From assembly GCA_029204225.1 (NCBI GenBank), contig CM055100.1, positions 27,976,649-28,040,648 on the forward strand: a stretch of DNA of 64,000 bases, read 5' to 3'. Source of the stretch: Diphasiastrum complanatum (lineage: Eukaryota; Streptophyta; Lycopodiopsida; Lycopodiales; Lycopodiaceae). Positions 12,501 to 24,023 of the stretch are shown here, piece by piece. The stretch's first letter is position 1. The number at the start of each line of letters is the position of its first letter. The translations under genes were made by a program, and so were the position numbers. Below the pieces are notes generated by a model. That model saw nothing but the letters and a program-made list of their open reading frames with translations. It did no database searches and was not told the DNA's origin.

Positions 12501-13460
12501 GTCGCCCTACTGGACTTCCAATTTTCAGTTTCCAATTGTTGGAATCCTCTCCTCTCTTGTATTCAGTCATCGTGGATCTTCACTTGGCGATCCTTACATG
12601 AATTATCTTTGATAAGTTTTGTGCTCTTTTCAAGAGTAGTGCAGACATCTTAAGCGCAAATGTGTTCAATCTTAAAACTCCTAACTAGTGGCACTTTCTC
12701 ACAACTTTTCAAGCTAACATAGCATGAAAAACATCTCACCAAGCAGAAAGAGATGGAAAGTGTGTACTTTTTTGACTTCCAAAGATGTGAAAAGGGAAGC
12801 AATAACGTTGAGGAAAATATTTGATCGAGTAAGAAGTTATACAAAATATGCTAAAAATGTATGATGGACAATTTGGTGAAACCACTAGTTACATTGAACA
12901 TTTTTTGGTAGCAAATGCTTGATTTTAATAAGTAGTTTGTGATGGTGAACAAGTAGTTAAGTCTAAAATAACCTTGAAGTTATTTGTCCCATTTACATTC
13001 TGAGTTTGTAAGCTATGTGATAATTTAAAGGGATCAATGCTATGATATAGCCTATTCAACATCCCATGGTGGTCATCGAGGAAGCCACTTTTATTAGCAA
13101 GATGCAATGTTTCGTGGACCTTTTTGAAAAGCCTTTCCACAATGTGGTTGAAATGGTAAAGAATCAATTTTGTTACGAAAGAAACGGCAGAACGTTTTAG
13201 GAAATTTTGTTTTTGCTTGGTTTTATTCCTAACTTTTTGTTAATGGAAAATCGAATGTTGTTTTAAGTGTCTATAGCTCTATACAATGACAATTCAAACA
13301 ATTTATAATTGACATAGTTAGATGACTAAGGCTTGATGAGACATTGAGATACACATTGAGATACATCACACAATCCACATTCACAATGAATTCATAATTC
13401 TACTATTCCCTTCCAAGTTCTAACTAAGGTATTATATGCCCAACTTTCAATCACAATTCA
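12501..13460. other. Spacer, no gene recognised
   Basis: No domain, repeat or RNA gene recognised. Short frames only. Confidence 0.45.
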
Positions 13461-13498
13461 CACGCGCGCGCGCGCACACACACACACACGCACACACA
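13461..13498. repeat. Compound (CG)n(CA)n microsatellite
   Basis: Alternating purine-pyrimidine run, CG units followed by CA units, a composition that can adopt Z-DNA. Confidence 0.9.
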
Positions 13499-13591
13499 TT
13501 AGGTTTTTTATTTTAAAAATTCTATATCTTTGAGGATCCAACAGACTCCTTGCCCTGGTCAGATGCATTCATCTCTCGCTCTGCCTCTTGG

Positions 13592-13988
13592 TTAGCCCGA
13601 CGAATTTGCACCCTGTCCCCTGATCATGGCTAGCTGTTGTGCAGTGAAGTTAATTCCAATCCGCTGCCCCGCATCCCCCTTGCCAGCGGGGGCGGGGGCT
13701 TGCAGCTCCGGGTGTCTCTGCCGAGTTTGTCGCTGCATCTCTACAAAGTCTGCCTCTAGCTTCCGATGCCTTTCGTTGTGCCTTCGGACGTCTTCGTCGA
13801 GCTTCGTCCTCTGCACACAAAGCAGCCCGTCAATTTATATACCACAATGGAAAAAAACTATGTAAAACACAGAACAAGCCTAAATTGCATGCGAACAGAT
13901 GCAGGGCAAATGCTCACGCGGGTGGTGCGCGCCCTGCCATCTCGACCGAATTTCTCCCACAGCACATTGGCGTTGGTACACACATCAT
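13592..13988 (-). CDS. Possible two-exon C-terminal coding remnant, unknown protein
   Basis: Two frames on the minus strand join cleanly. Exon 13,988-13,918 ends ...ARTTR at a GTGAGC donor. Exon 13,810-13,592 starts after TTTGTGTGCAG and reads RTKLDEDVRRHNERHRKLE, ending NSSG-stop. The junction is phase 0 and the intron is 107 bp. The product is highly charged and probably coiled-coil (Glu/Arg/Gln-rich helix of about 40 residues), followed by a Pro/Ala patch. G+C is well above the neighbourhood. I do not recognise the family; transposase-derived or NAM/trihelix-associated proteins can have such tails. The acceptor of the first exon (TTAG at 13,989) is a guess, and no start codon is seen. Confidence 0.4.
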
Positions 13989-14117
13989 CTAACCCAGGTC
14001 AGATTCATAAGTGACCTGGTCTCAATAGGTATAAAGCCAGATCCATATTCAAAAATGTGATGCTGTCCATAAAAAAAACAGTGCACATGAAGTGCTACAT
14101 AGGTCCATAAAAGAGGC

Positions 14118-14640
14118 CTATAAATGTACAACTAAGCTCAAAGTGGCTGTCTCAGAGTCATCAGGAACATCTGCCTGACTGTACTCATGCAATACATCTG
14201 CCTCAATATGAGACTGAGAACCTTTGCCACCTCTAGAACCTCTGTGACCTCTGGGGGCTCTGTCACCTCTGGAATCTCTGCCACCTCTAGATCCTTTGGC
14301 CTGGGAACCTCTGCCCTGGGAATCTCTGCTCTGGGAATCTCTGTGCAATGGTGGTCTGCCAGGTCGTCTGCGAACAGGAGTATCACTGGGCTCAAAGTGA
14401 TTATTTGGCTGTGATGCAGTTGTGGATGCAGGTGTACGTGCACCGTCAGATATTCTCTCCACTGATCCCTGGCCTCTGCCTCTGTCTCTGTATCATGCTG
14501 TCCTCTGGTGGCACGACGTGGAGCTGGAACATGAACATGACCAATATCATAGACCTCATCAGCATCAGCATCATCATCATCAGCATCTGAAGGATCATCA
14601 TCATCATCATTAGCTATGGGCTCATTGTCAGCAACACCTC
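14118..14640 (-). pseudogene. Acidic, RG-rich C-terminal remnant with an AT-hook
   Basis: From about 14,640 downwards the minus strand encodes an Asp-rich segment (DDDDD and ADADE runs). A frameshift near 14,490 leads into a 114-codon frame containing RRRPGRPP, a canonical AT-hook core (RGRP-like, minor-groove A/T binder). This is followed by imperfect RDSQ/RGSQ/RGG repeats and a stop at 14,118. Because the acidic part and the AT-hook part are in different frames, I call it a broken gene end. Such tails are seen in nuclear proteins and in some domesticated or mobile plant proteins (for example MAIN-like/plant-mobile-domain proteins), but no diagnostic domain is visible. It may belong with the exons at 13,592-13,988. 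Confidence 0.4.
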
Positions 14641-14790
14641 CAAAGGATCAACAAGCTGTGTGACCCTAGGGACCAGCCTCGAATTGGTGGCACAGTGAGG
14701 GAAAGAAAGAAGGGAAATAATGGTAATGAAGTGCTTACCAAGTAGTGGGAAGGTATTGTCCGCGAGAGCCCACACTAAAATCCTTCAGAA
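14641..14790. other. Spacer
   Basis: No feature recognised between the AT-hook remnant and the CT cluster. Confidence 0.4.
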
Positions 14791-14799
14791 AACCCTAAA

Positions 14800-15235
14800 A
14801 CGAACTTTCTCTCTCTAAAAACAGATCTGCCCCAGTCTGAAATAGCCCAATCTCTCTCTAGATCCAGCCAACCTTCCTATGAAAATCTAAAAGCCCAAGA
14901 AAGAATGAATCTTTTGGTCTTCTATGTGAAAAAACACCCAAAAAGACACCAAAAACCCTACTTTCTCTCTCCACAGCAGTGCTTTCTCTTTCTAGACTGC
15001 TACAGTCTCTCTCTAGGCCCGACACTCTCTCTCCCCAACTCAAAAGACCCTAAAAATGCAAGACAAATGAGCGGTTTCAGATTTGAAATAATGTTTCAAA
15101 ATCATGAAAAACCACAATTCTCTCTATTCACCTCTCACAAGGGCTTACTTTCTCTCTCTAACAGCCATAAATTCTCTCCCATCAATCTGGCAGCAAGAAC
15201 CGCTCTCTTTCCCCCCTCTCTCTCTCCAAAAGTGC
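14800..15235 (+). promoter_or_regulatory. Cluster of dispersed CTCTCTC motifs (Y-patch/GAGA type)
   Basis: At least nine separate short TCTCTCT runs occur within about 435 bases, embedded in otherwise complex sequence, unlike the pure microsatellites elsewhere. Such clusters are typical of plant core promoters and 5' UTRs, and are also the recognition motif of BPC proteins on the opposite strand. The next gene on this strand is the BPC exon about 2.8 kb downstream. A promoter or 5' UTR role is inference; no TATA box or transcript start can be fixed. Confidence 0.3.
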
Positions 15236-15396
15236 GCCCCAACATTTTTAGAAAACCCTTTTTGGGCTCCCTCGAGTTAGGGTAAGAGGAGGGCCCAAAA
15301 ATGGGTTTTTAAAAAAATTTGAAAAAAAAGAAAGTACCGTGGCACGGCACATGTGCTGTGCCGTACACTCCCATGGCATTGGTGCTGTGGGGACTA

Positions 15397-15398
<2 letters not shown>

Positions 15399-15444
<46 letters not shown>
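15399..15444. repeat. (AT)n microsatellite
   Basis: 23 uninterrupted AT units. Confidence 0.97.
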
Positions 15445-15449
<5 letters not shown>

Positions 15450-15719
15450 ATATCATAGTTGCATTGCATTTCTAGAAACACGTTCAGAAATGCGTTTCTG
15501 AACTGGGGGAGCGGTCTTGAGAAATGTTTGTTTTTTTGTGTGGGCAATATGGGTATCAAATCAAAGCATTTATTAAGGGCAGTTCATTTATGTAGGTTGC
15601 CGAATGTTTCGGGTACAATGTGGTCTAGTGTGGGTGCAACAATGCCTGTAAGATTCTGTTAAGGTTGAAAGTCAGAGTGGCTTGTCATGTTACTTTTGAT
15701 ATCTTTTCTGTCAGCCTAT

Positions 15720-16260
15720 GATGCCAATTTGCTTGAACTTCCAAAGCACTCTCATTCCTACTAGTTACCATTCTCAGGTTCAGCTACAACAAAACTGACC
15801 TTGACATCAAGTTCAAATTTAGCTCATTGGAAGCCAGACTTAATGACAAGACCATAAGGGAGAAGCCCATTGAGTTGATTGCTGATCAACCTTTGATGCA
15901 GGATGATCGTCGTTGCTATTCAATCACAGCTGTCATGACTCAATCAAATGTTTACAACATTGATTGTGTTAAATAGGGATAATTGATGGGTCCTCGGTTG
16001 GTAACTTTTACTGATAGAGATATGAGTTTCTTTGAGGGAGAACTAGGAAAGGCACAGTCTAGTATAACAGTATCCACTGTGAAAGGATACTGGTAGCCTG
16101 ATATTTTTAAAATGCCTACCATGGAGTATAGTTGCTCGGTCATCATGAAATGTGGACATACTCTTCCGATACATCTGAAAGTGTAACTCTATGGAAATGC
16201 ATTGGGAATAGGTGCCAAGATATGTGGAGCAGGAAAGTAAGGATAGAACTTGAATAAACT
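15720..16260 (+). pseudogene. Degenerate protein-like stretch, family unknown
   Basis: A plus-strand frame around 15,795-15,975 gives a protein-like segment (KTDLDIKFKFSSLEARLNDK and beyond) ending in a stop near 15,974. It is followed by a second open piece in the same region with TFTDRDMSFFEGELGK and stops near 16,095 and 16,185. Composition is coding-like, yet I match no family. A retroelement gag/protease remnant is one possibility, and an exon of an unrelated gene another. It lies upstream of the BPC exon but does not resemble the N-terminus of known BPC proteins. Confidence 0.25.
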
Positions 16261-18062
16261 GTGGTTTAGGTGAGTTGATCACTGGAGGTAGGAATGCATA
16301 AATTAGTTACTCTTGCAAGCAAATGTGGCGCTGTTGATAATTGAAAGCCCGGCTACTAGATCCCTGTCAGATATGATGCTGACAAAGCGGATCTTTTATG
16401 ATAGAAGGTGGTGATTCTATCAATCACAGAAGATCAAGTGATATGGAAGCTAATCAATGGTGGGCAACATCTCCATATGCTCTGATGCCATGTTATGAAT
16501 CATATGTTTTGCTTTGCACATCACATACATGATAGACATTAGATGAATCTATAAAGTCTATATTAAACAATTATTAGTCGCTGTTAATAGCTAATCCCTT
16601 GCAAGGAAGAGTTTCTGAATTTTTTTCAAATAGCTCAAACAGTACTAAGATCATAAAACTATGAAATGAATACCGCAACACCCATCTATACTCCACAGAT
16701 CAGGCTTATTTACCCATACGTGAACATGGAAGCACCTGCGATGTTGTCTGCATTAGTATCGGCAAGTTTCTACAGTCTTATCCACACTTAAGTGAAATTT
16801 AACATGTAAAAGATGATAAATGAGCCCTGAAATAACAAATGGTTCATAAACCAAAATTTGGTCCAGGGGCCTCATAATTTTAAATAATGTTGTGCTGCCA
16901 AATATTGCCTTAATGTAAGTATTGTCCAAAACATTTAAGCCAACAAGTTATAGTTATGCTCTCATTAATTACCACAAGAATCTGAACTTCCAAGTATGAA
17001 ACTGAATTTTGGCCGGCAGGGATTTCATTTGAACGTTTTCGTCACTGTCAATATGTCTGTACAGTGTTTTGTATACGGGAGTTTACCTTGTTTGACAAAT
17101 CAATAAGCATTAAAAGGGAGGCATTCATGTAAATATCCCTCTAACCATGATAGTGTATGTAATGTCCCTTCTGGTATTATTTGCTGGAGCATACTGGCCA
17201 GATGAGCTCAAATAGCTATAGTTGTGCAGTAAATGCAAATTGATCATGCATGAAAAGATGCTGACTGTGGTCAATGTTTTGGGGGCTTTTTACCACTTGA
17301 CTAAGCAACCCCATTACTGATCAAAATAGCCAGCTGAGCCTATTTATTTTGAAAAGTTCTGGTACCATTGGCTGTTACTTGCTACTTATTGTATTATTTC
17401 AGGTCTTCACTAGTGCTCTAGGAAGCAGTAACTATTTTGCAAATTTCTTAGGATATCTAACCAAGCGAATTTTTGTGGTCCGTGGATTGCAGCTTATACA
17501 AGTCGATTGAAATTGATTATATGTGCAATGAGAATGATGTGCTTTTGCTTGTGAGTGAAAGTTGCTGAATTCCGTAGGGGTTTGCAGTACATTGTGTAAA
17601 TACAAGTGTACTGAAAGATGTCTCAACTGTGTTTGGCAAAGAGGACTTGCAGACGATTGCATCTACTAGAGAATCATATTCATAGCTGAAGTGGGCTGAG
17701 GCTTTGGGTTCCAGTATGCGTGTATGTCCTATTCAGAAATCTTTTCAGTCATGCCATGAACATACTTAAGAGAAGAGATGCACTATGAGCTGCCAAGTTC
17801 AATAGCTGCAAAGTAAGAGCTAAAAATGTGACTATTTAGACGAAATTTAAGCAGCAATCATTAGGGAACTACAGGAGACTTTTGGATTTGAGGTTTGCAT
17901 TCTCAACTTGGTTGCAGCGGGACATGGTCTTGAGCAACATGCAGCTGTAATTTGTTGGTGGTGACGGGCAATCATAGTTTCCAGATCATATTCAGTTTTA
18001 CACTTGCAAATCAAAGATCATCTAATCATTGAGATTGTAATAACCAGAGATTCCCATTGCAC
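16261..18062 (+). other. BPC upstream region: probable introns and 5' UTR
   Basis: No coding domain is visible. Several intron-like junctions (for example a pyrimidine tract and CAG near 17,404, and TTGCAG near 17,917) could be 5' UTR splice sites. BPC genes of other plants often carry introns in the 5' UTR. An in-frame stop at 18,030-18,032 precedes the chosen ATG, so coding does not extend further up in this frame without a splice. Confidence 0.35.
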
Positions 18063-18644
18063 ATGGATATGTTGGGTTTAGAGATGACATTGGATTGTGA
18101 GCAGTCCCAAGCTCCCGCCAAGCAGAAAAAGAGGGACAGAGCTTCAAAAGGGGATCATGCTTATAATAGTTCAGCAGTCAAGTCAAAGGGAGCAGCTAAA
18201 AATCCTAGTTCAAAAAAGGCTTGCAGCCTTGAAACAAAACATCCAGCTCATCAAGGGGCAAGTCACTTGTCCGAGTTAGACCTTCCCATTGATTTTGGTG
18301 CATTAGATGAGAAACAAGAGAGGGGAGAAGATTTTGGAAGTGGATATGACATTACCAGAACCCCTGCTCCTTATTGTTCTTGTACGGGTACTAATCAACA
18401 ATGTTACAGATGGGGCAATGGAGGTTGGCAGTCTGCATGCTGCACTAATCTGATCTCAATGCATCCGTTGCCGATGAATCCAAAGAAGAACGGATCCAGG
18501 TTGGCAGGCCGCAAAATGAGTGCTGGTGCTTTTCAGAAACTTTTGACGAGACTGGTCTTGGAAGGCTGGGATGTAAATTATCCTGTTGACCTGAAAGAGC
18601 ATTGGGCTAAGCATGGGACAAATCGTTATGTGACTCGTAAATGA
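18063..18644 (+). CDS. BPC: BASIC PENTACYSTEINE (GAGA-binding) transcription factor, short form
   Basis: The 193-codon frame ends in the complete GAGA-binding/BPC DNA-binding domain. It has the five invariant cysteines at residues 105, 107, 114, 126 and 127 (CSC..C..CC), the WGNGGWQSACC core, PLPMNPKK, AGRKMS.GAF and the C-terminal HWAKHGTNRYV. BPC proteins bind GA/CT-repeat DNA in the nucleus and recruit repressive complexes, regulating homeotic and hormone genes. The N-terminal half (residues about 15-55) is Lys/Ser-rich, fitting a nuclear localisation region, with an acidic patch (EKQERGED) near 83-90. The PLPM..K..R.AGRKMS form resembles group I members (BPC1-3), but those are longer (roughly 280 residues) with a conserved N-terminus that is missing here. 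The ATG was chosen because a stop lies 33 bases upstream. A missing upstream exon, or a truncated paralogue, remains possible. Coding is a single exon, as usual for BPC genes. Confidence 0.93.
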   Translation: MDMLGLEMTLDCEQSQAPAKQKKRDRASKGDHAYNSSAVKSKGAAKNPSSKKACSLETKHPAHQGASHLSELDLPIDFGALDEKQERGEDFGSGYDITRTPAPYCSCTGTNQQCYRWGNGGWQSACCTNLISMHPLPMNPKKNGSRLAGRKMSAGAFQKLLTRLVLEGWDVNYPVDLKEHWAKHGTNRYVTRK

Positions 18645-20460
18645 ACTCTCAATATTTTGAAGAATTTTAATGTGTGAAGGCTGACATCATGATATGCAGC
18701 CTAATTTGCAAGAGGATTGTTTATGACACAGAAGTTGGGCTGACACTTTGTATGCTTAGCAAAGTTCCGTAATGTTGAACGTTTCAACACAGAACGAATT
18801 TTGAAAAGGTTGCCTAGATGTTGTTGCTATGCAGCAGCATTATATTTTCAGATTCAAGACTATTATGTGTGACCGTTGCCAGCTTTTTAGTAGGTAAATT
18901 TAAGTATGGCCCTTTGCTTCACGTCTGGCTTGGTGGTTCATGTGCGAGATTGGAGATTTACACGTTATTTGCTTAAAAGATCTTGTTGAGTCGTGACACT
19001 GACTTATCACGTGCTACCGTTGTTCCCCCAGTTAATTCATTTGTTGTTATTAAGTAGTTTTTGGGTTTGGCCTCGAGGATTTTTCTCAAGTGTCATTCCC
19101 TTTTTGCATTCCTTGTTTTTTAGTCTTGCAGTAATTGTAAGCTCAAAGAAGCTTTTGCCCTAATTGTCATTTCTGATGCACATACCATGAGGACTGTTCA
19201 ACGTGAAACTTGTTCATGTAGTTTAGCTAGCTAGTCTCAATATCGCTATTGTACTGTAGGCTGGAGACCATACCAAACCATGTGTTATTTGAATTTGCTT
19301 ATGAGAAAGAAAAATGCTACAGAAATGCCATGGGATCTTTTGCTTATTAGTCAAGCACGAGTATTCTCCATTTCACGTCTGGAGAATTGCTAGGAACGAG
19401 AATATTGGTATCAAACGAGGCATGGATGTTCCAATATCCATTATCGAGTTTGCAATTTGGGGCTGCCATTGCATGTAATTTATACTACTAAGAACTGATT
19501 TGACAAATGTGCATAGATTACTTAAAGTTACAGGTAAGAAATCTCTAAGAGGCAGCAATTATTTTTTTTTTTGTCATTTTGTTTCTTGTACCATTTCTGG
19601 AATGATTAGAATAATGTGCAGTCATATAACTGAAGGTTGTTTATTCATATAGTTTTCTGTATCACAATTCACAGGACCTTGCAAATGGTCCAAGACTCTG
19701 GGTATGGACCAAGTTTAAAGATTGCATAAGGTTTGCTCCCACTTATTGGACCTTTAAGTTACAGTCTTGGCTGGAAATGCCTGCGAGATTCCTACCTACC
19801 AACAGAATGCAAGAGATCTGCGTTTTTCCAGGTTAAAGATTGACACGAATTTCTGTTATGTTTTGAGGTCCACCTCTCTTAGATATTGATGTAGCTACTT
19901 TCTGACATTCGTTGAAAGGATTTTTGAGATCCGTCTATGGTGCAACGTGGTTATTATTGAATTTTTTATTCTGTCAACTACTTAAACTACGTGAAGCTGC
20001 TTATTTTACAGCAATTTGAAGGTTCATAAATGCTAAACCTTGCAAATATTTTAATGAAAATGCAGAAGGGATTGAGTTCAGTTGGCTAGTGATACGCCCT
20101 CGGTAGAGTGAGTCTGCCCTTTTGCTTCCAGGACATCCTTGTAGTACTAATCATTCCCTTTTGTTTGTAGCTGGTTGGATTCTTATCGTTTTTAGTTAGA
20201 TAGAAAGCATGGTGAGCTTTTTACATTATATTTGATGCTTTGGCCTGAGATATTTAACCTAAATAGAAAATATACAGCTAATCATAGTATTTCCTTGTTT
20301 TGAGCTTTGTTCAGCGAGATATATATACATATATACATATCATGATTGCAGCGGAATGCATTTGGGAAACCTGGAATGCAAAATTACTATTATTATTACA
20401 TTTTTTTTTTGCTTAAAATATTTTTGTTGCTTGCTGGGAATTTTGTAATTACTATGATAT
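18645..20460 (+). other. BPC 3' flank, no further gene
   Basis: Downstream sequence with T-rich stretches typical of a plant 3' UTR and terminator region. No recognised frame follows. I cannot assign the poly(A) site. Confidence 0.4.
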
Positions 20461-20466
20461 AAGCTC

Positions 20467-20718
20467 TACTCCGAATTTGCCAAGTTTTAAGTTGAACTCC
20501 AATCAGTTTCCAGTCATGGTGTAAATGTTTTCCCCTTTACAATTAGGCACCAAATCAAAGTTTAGGATAGTCTGTAGTAGTTTGTTCACACTACTCCGAA
20601 TTTGCCAAGTTTTACTCCAATTAGTTGTCAGTCATAGTGTAAATCTGGTATGATTCTCCTTTACAATTAGGCACCATATCAAAGTATAGGATAGTCTGTA
20701 GTAGTTTGTTCACATAGG
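20467..20718. repeat. Tandem duplication, unit about 125 bp
   Basis: Two adjacent copies, 20,467-20,592 and 20,595-20,718, share CTCCGAATTTGCCAAGTTTT at the start and AGGATAGTCTGTAGTAGTTT at the end, with small indels between. Confidence 0.9.
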
Positions 20719-21341
20719 TAGTTGCAATAGAGGCCTTTTGTTGAGATCATTCTTGGAAACATCTATGCTCAATTGAGAATGTCAACAAATGTCACAAAAA
20801 GAAAGATAGACAGTCATACTTTTTTCTTGAGACGGACTATATTTGCAACCATCGCAAGTCTCTTTTGCTTTTAATACAAATATTTCAAAAAAATGTATTT
20901 TACAAATATCTTCATAATAGGCTACTCCTATACAGTTTTCAGGCCAATAGTTTAAACAATTCTAGTTGTTTCACATAGAAACATGTGTTTACTCGTATTG
21001 TAGTTTAGCTCATGTTTTTGATATTTCTCCTGATTTTTTTTTTCAAGGAAATTAATTTTCTTTTAAAGGCAAACATAAAGAAGCCGATTATTTTCTATGT
21101 TGGTTTTAAAAAAATATTAACCCTAGTATTGGAACATGATTCAGAATGCCCTAGTGCAAATGTGACATATATGTGTGTGTATATATATATATTGTGGATG
21201 TAATGGAATGTGTTTTGTTGCATCCATCTATTTGAAGTAAATATTTTTTATTTGTATTCATTTGTTTGTTTAGAAAAAAAATCAAATAGAATTGAAGTTC
21301 TTTTTTAGAAAAAACCTTTGAAATTTCTTTTAAAAACCACA
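20719..21341. other. Spacer, A+T-rich
   Basis: Short frames only, plus a TATATATATAT run near 21,179-21,190. No gene supported. Confidence 0.45.
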
Positions 21342-23354
21342 TGTTGAAATTGTCAAATTCTAGCTTTTGATCTATGTTAATTTGTACATAACTGATTTCA
21401 CACGTGTGGAGCTTGTTCTCACGTGTGGATGGTAGTCATAAATGCATTCAAATTTAGTTAGATAGAAATTGTCTTGATTGACAGAAGTGTGAATTAGTAG
21501 AAAGCTAGTCAAATAGGAAATTGCCATTTCGCACCATTTTACTTGTTCATCGAGCATGTCCATGTGAATGAGGGATGGATCCCACGTGTGAGAGGCTCTT
21601 CCCACATGTGTACATCCGGAAAATATCAATACCTTATCATAGTAGTCAATCTTGCAAGTTCTTGTAAGTTAGGAAAATTATCTCAAATCAAGCAAAATCA
21701 TGGTAAGGCAATGGCATCAAGTTAGGAGACAAAGAGGTGCGGGCTTATCTTGCATTGATTGGTAAATCTAAAGTGATGTGGCATTTTTCACACGTGCTAG
21801 GCCTGTTGAGTCAGCATACCAGGTCGAAATGTACTTGATCTATATATAGATCATCATTGAATCTTGATGAGATATCTTGATTTTGAGGCAATACCTTGTC
21901 ATTTTCACTATTTGTGGTGTGATTTCTTGCATTGAATGCTATCCATAGTTAATGAACTTCATTCTCTGCTCACTGTTCGTACAATGACAGAGTTTCACAT
22001 GTGTGAGGCCACTCTTGAGTTAGATTGATCTTTTTTCAAGTTGTTCTTGCTAGTTAGATGCAAATTTTGATCTAGATCAAGATCTAGACATTAGATTTGT
22101 GATTCTAATTAGCATCCAACACCTCTTGTGGATCGATTGTAGATCCATTCAAGGTCCAAAAATCAGTACATTCAACATGGTATCAAAGCCAAGTACCAGA
22201 GGCTATGTAATTGATCAATGAACATACCCAAAATTAGTAAGTTTTGAGGTTTTGATCTAATCTTGAGAGGGCGAGCTAGAAGTGAGCGGTAACATCAAAT
22301 TTTTTGGATAAAATTGAGTTGTGGGTTGCAGGTGTACTGTTCACACGTGTGAGGCCATATTGGACTTGTCTTTCAAGTGCCCAACTTTGAATTTGTCCCA
22401 TATTTCACACACACATCCATTTTCAAGATTTTTGGTGCATTATCTAGATCTAGCTCCATAGTTTCCATCTCAATGATTACATCTTGTGATGGATTATTGA
22501 TGTGATTGTTTGGAAGCTCAGATCGGGCCCAAGAAATCCTTTTTCAAATCTTGATAGGGAGTGGTAAGAACTAGGGAGTTGATTGCCAAAAATCATAGAT
22601 CTAGGGAGTGATTTGTTTGATTTTGGTAGTGATCTCATTGTACCATCATCCAAGCTTTGTGCTAGATTGAATGGGCCGAGACTAGAAGCATCTTGAGTGC
22701 TAGAAGTCTACCTTACTTGTTGATCAAGCATTTCCATGGGAATGAGGGATGGTTCTACTGTTCCCACATGTGTACATATATGGAAAATATCGGTACCTTA
22801 TCATATTAGTCAATCTTGCAAGTTCCTATAAGGTAGGGAAATTAATTTAAATCAAGCATAATCATGGTGAGGCATGGCATCAAATTAGGAGTCAAAGAGG
22901 TGAGGGCTTATCTTGCATCGATTGGTAGATTTGAAGTGATGTGGCAATTCCCACACTTGCCAAGCTACTGAGTCATCATACCATGTTGAAATGTACTTGA
23001 TCTATGTATAGATCATCATTGTAAATGTGAATCTTGATGAGAGATCTTGATTTTGAGGCAATACCTTCTCATTTTCACTATTTGTGTTGTGATTTCTTGC
23101 ATTGAATGCTATCCATAGTTAATGAACTTCATTCTCTGCTCACTGTACGTACAATGACATAGTTTTACACGCGTGAGGCCGCTCTTGAGTTAGATTGATC
23201 TTTTTTCAAGTTGTTCTTGCTAGTTAGATGCAAATTTGGATCTAGATCAAGATCTAGAAATTAGATTTGTGATTGATCTATCTAATTAGCATCCAACACC
23301 TCTTGTGGATCGACTGTAGATCCACTCAAGGTCCAAAAATCAGTAAATTCAACA
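21342..23354 (+). mobile_element. Miniature LTR element (TRIM-like deletion derivative)
   Basis: Two direct repeats of about 640 bp (21,539-22,177 and 22,713-23,354) are highly similar and both end in ATTCAACA. The first is followed at 22,178 by TGGTATCAAAGCC, a Met-tRNA-type primer-binding site, so they are LTRs. A TGTTGAA at 21,342 would pair with the TTCAACA end and is my best left edge. The second LTR lacks its first 200 bases or so. The internal region is only about 535 bp and encodes nothing. Its leader (AGTTTTGAGGTTTTGATCT, then GAGAGGGCGAGCTAGA) resembles the leader of the minus-strand element at 26,449-30,957, so the two are related. No target duplication was found. Confidence 0.7.
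22178..22190 (+). other. Primer-binding site of the TRIM-like element
   Basis: TGGTATCAAAGCC directly after the CA end of the left LTR. It differs from the usual TGGTATCAGAGC at one position. Confidence 0.7.
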
Positions 23355-24023
23355 CAACCTAAATTAATCTATCAAGTAATAGAACTAATAAAACACCAAA
23401 ACCCATGAAATTTTTGAGAAAAAACTAAAAAAAATAAAAATTGCAAGTTTTGGAAAATCATAATAGAAATTTGTAGAACATGTTTTTGAACGTGGAACAC
23501 ACATGCATGCACTCACTTGCTCGTTCATAGTCAAGTGTGTGAGACACTAGCATCTGTCTAAAGTATTAATTCTAGCAAGGCATGATTAAATATAAGCTCT
23601 AGGATCTAGATGAAACTCCCACATTAGGCTTAAAGGAAATCCTTTTAATTTTGGAGAAATTCAATGATTTAGTTTATATGAAAGTGTCATATTATTAGTG
23701 TATGTTAGATATAACGAAATAAACAATTGTAATGATTAATACTAGAGTTCATTGTCTTTTGTGATAAACAAACAATGGGGCCAAATGATTTAAAAGAGAG
23801 ATTATTTCGATATTGCTAGTATCACAATGGAAGATAGATTTTTATTATGTGGTGAAGTTTTCCTTCACCAACTTTGCCTATTGATTCTTATAAATTGTTC
23901 AATTGGTTTAGCTAAAATAAATAGTAACGCTGATCAAAATTTGATATTTAGTTCCAGTAACTATGAATGTTTTATAGTTGTGTTTGCCATGGAATTTGAG
24001 GTGCATGACACTTGCTGGTGTAA

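Noticed and set aside
14905-15285. 126-codon plus-strand frame
   Set aside because: Composition follows the CT-rich/Ser-Leu-Pro bias of the underlying motif cluster; no domain, and better explained as promoter/UTR sequence.
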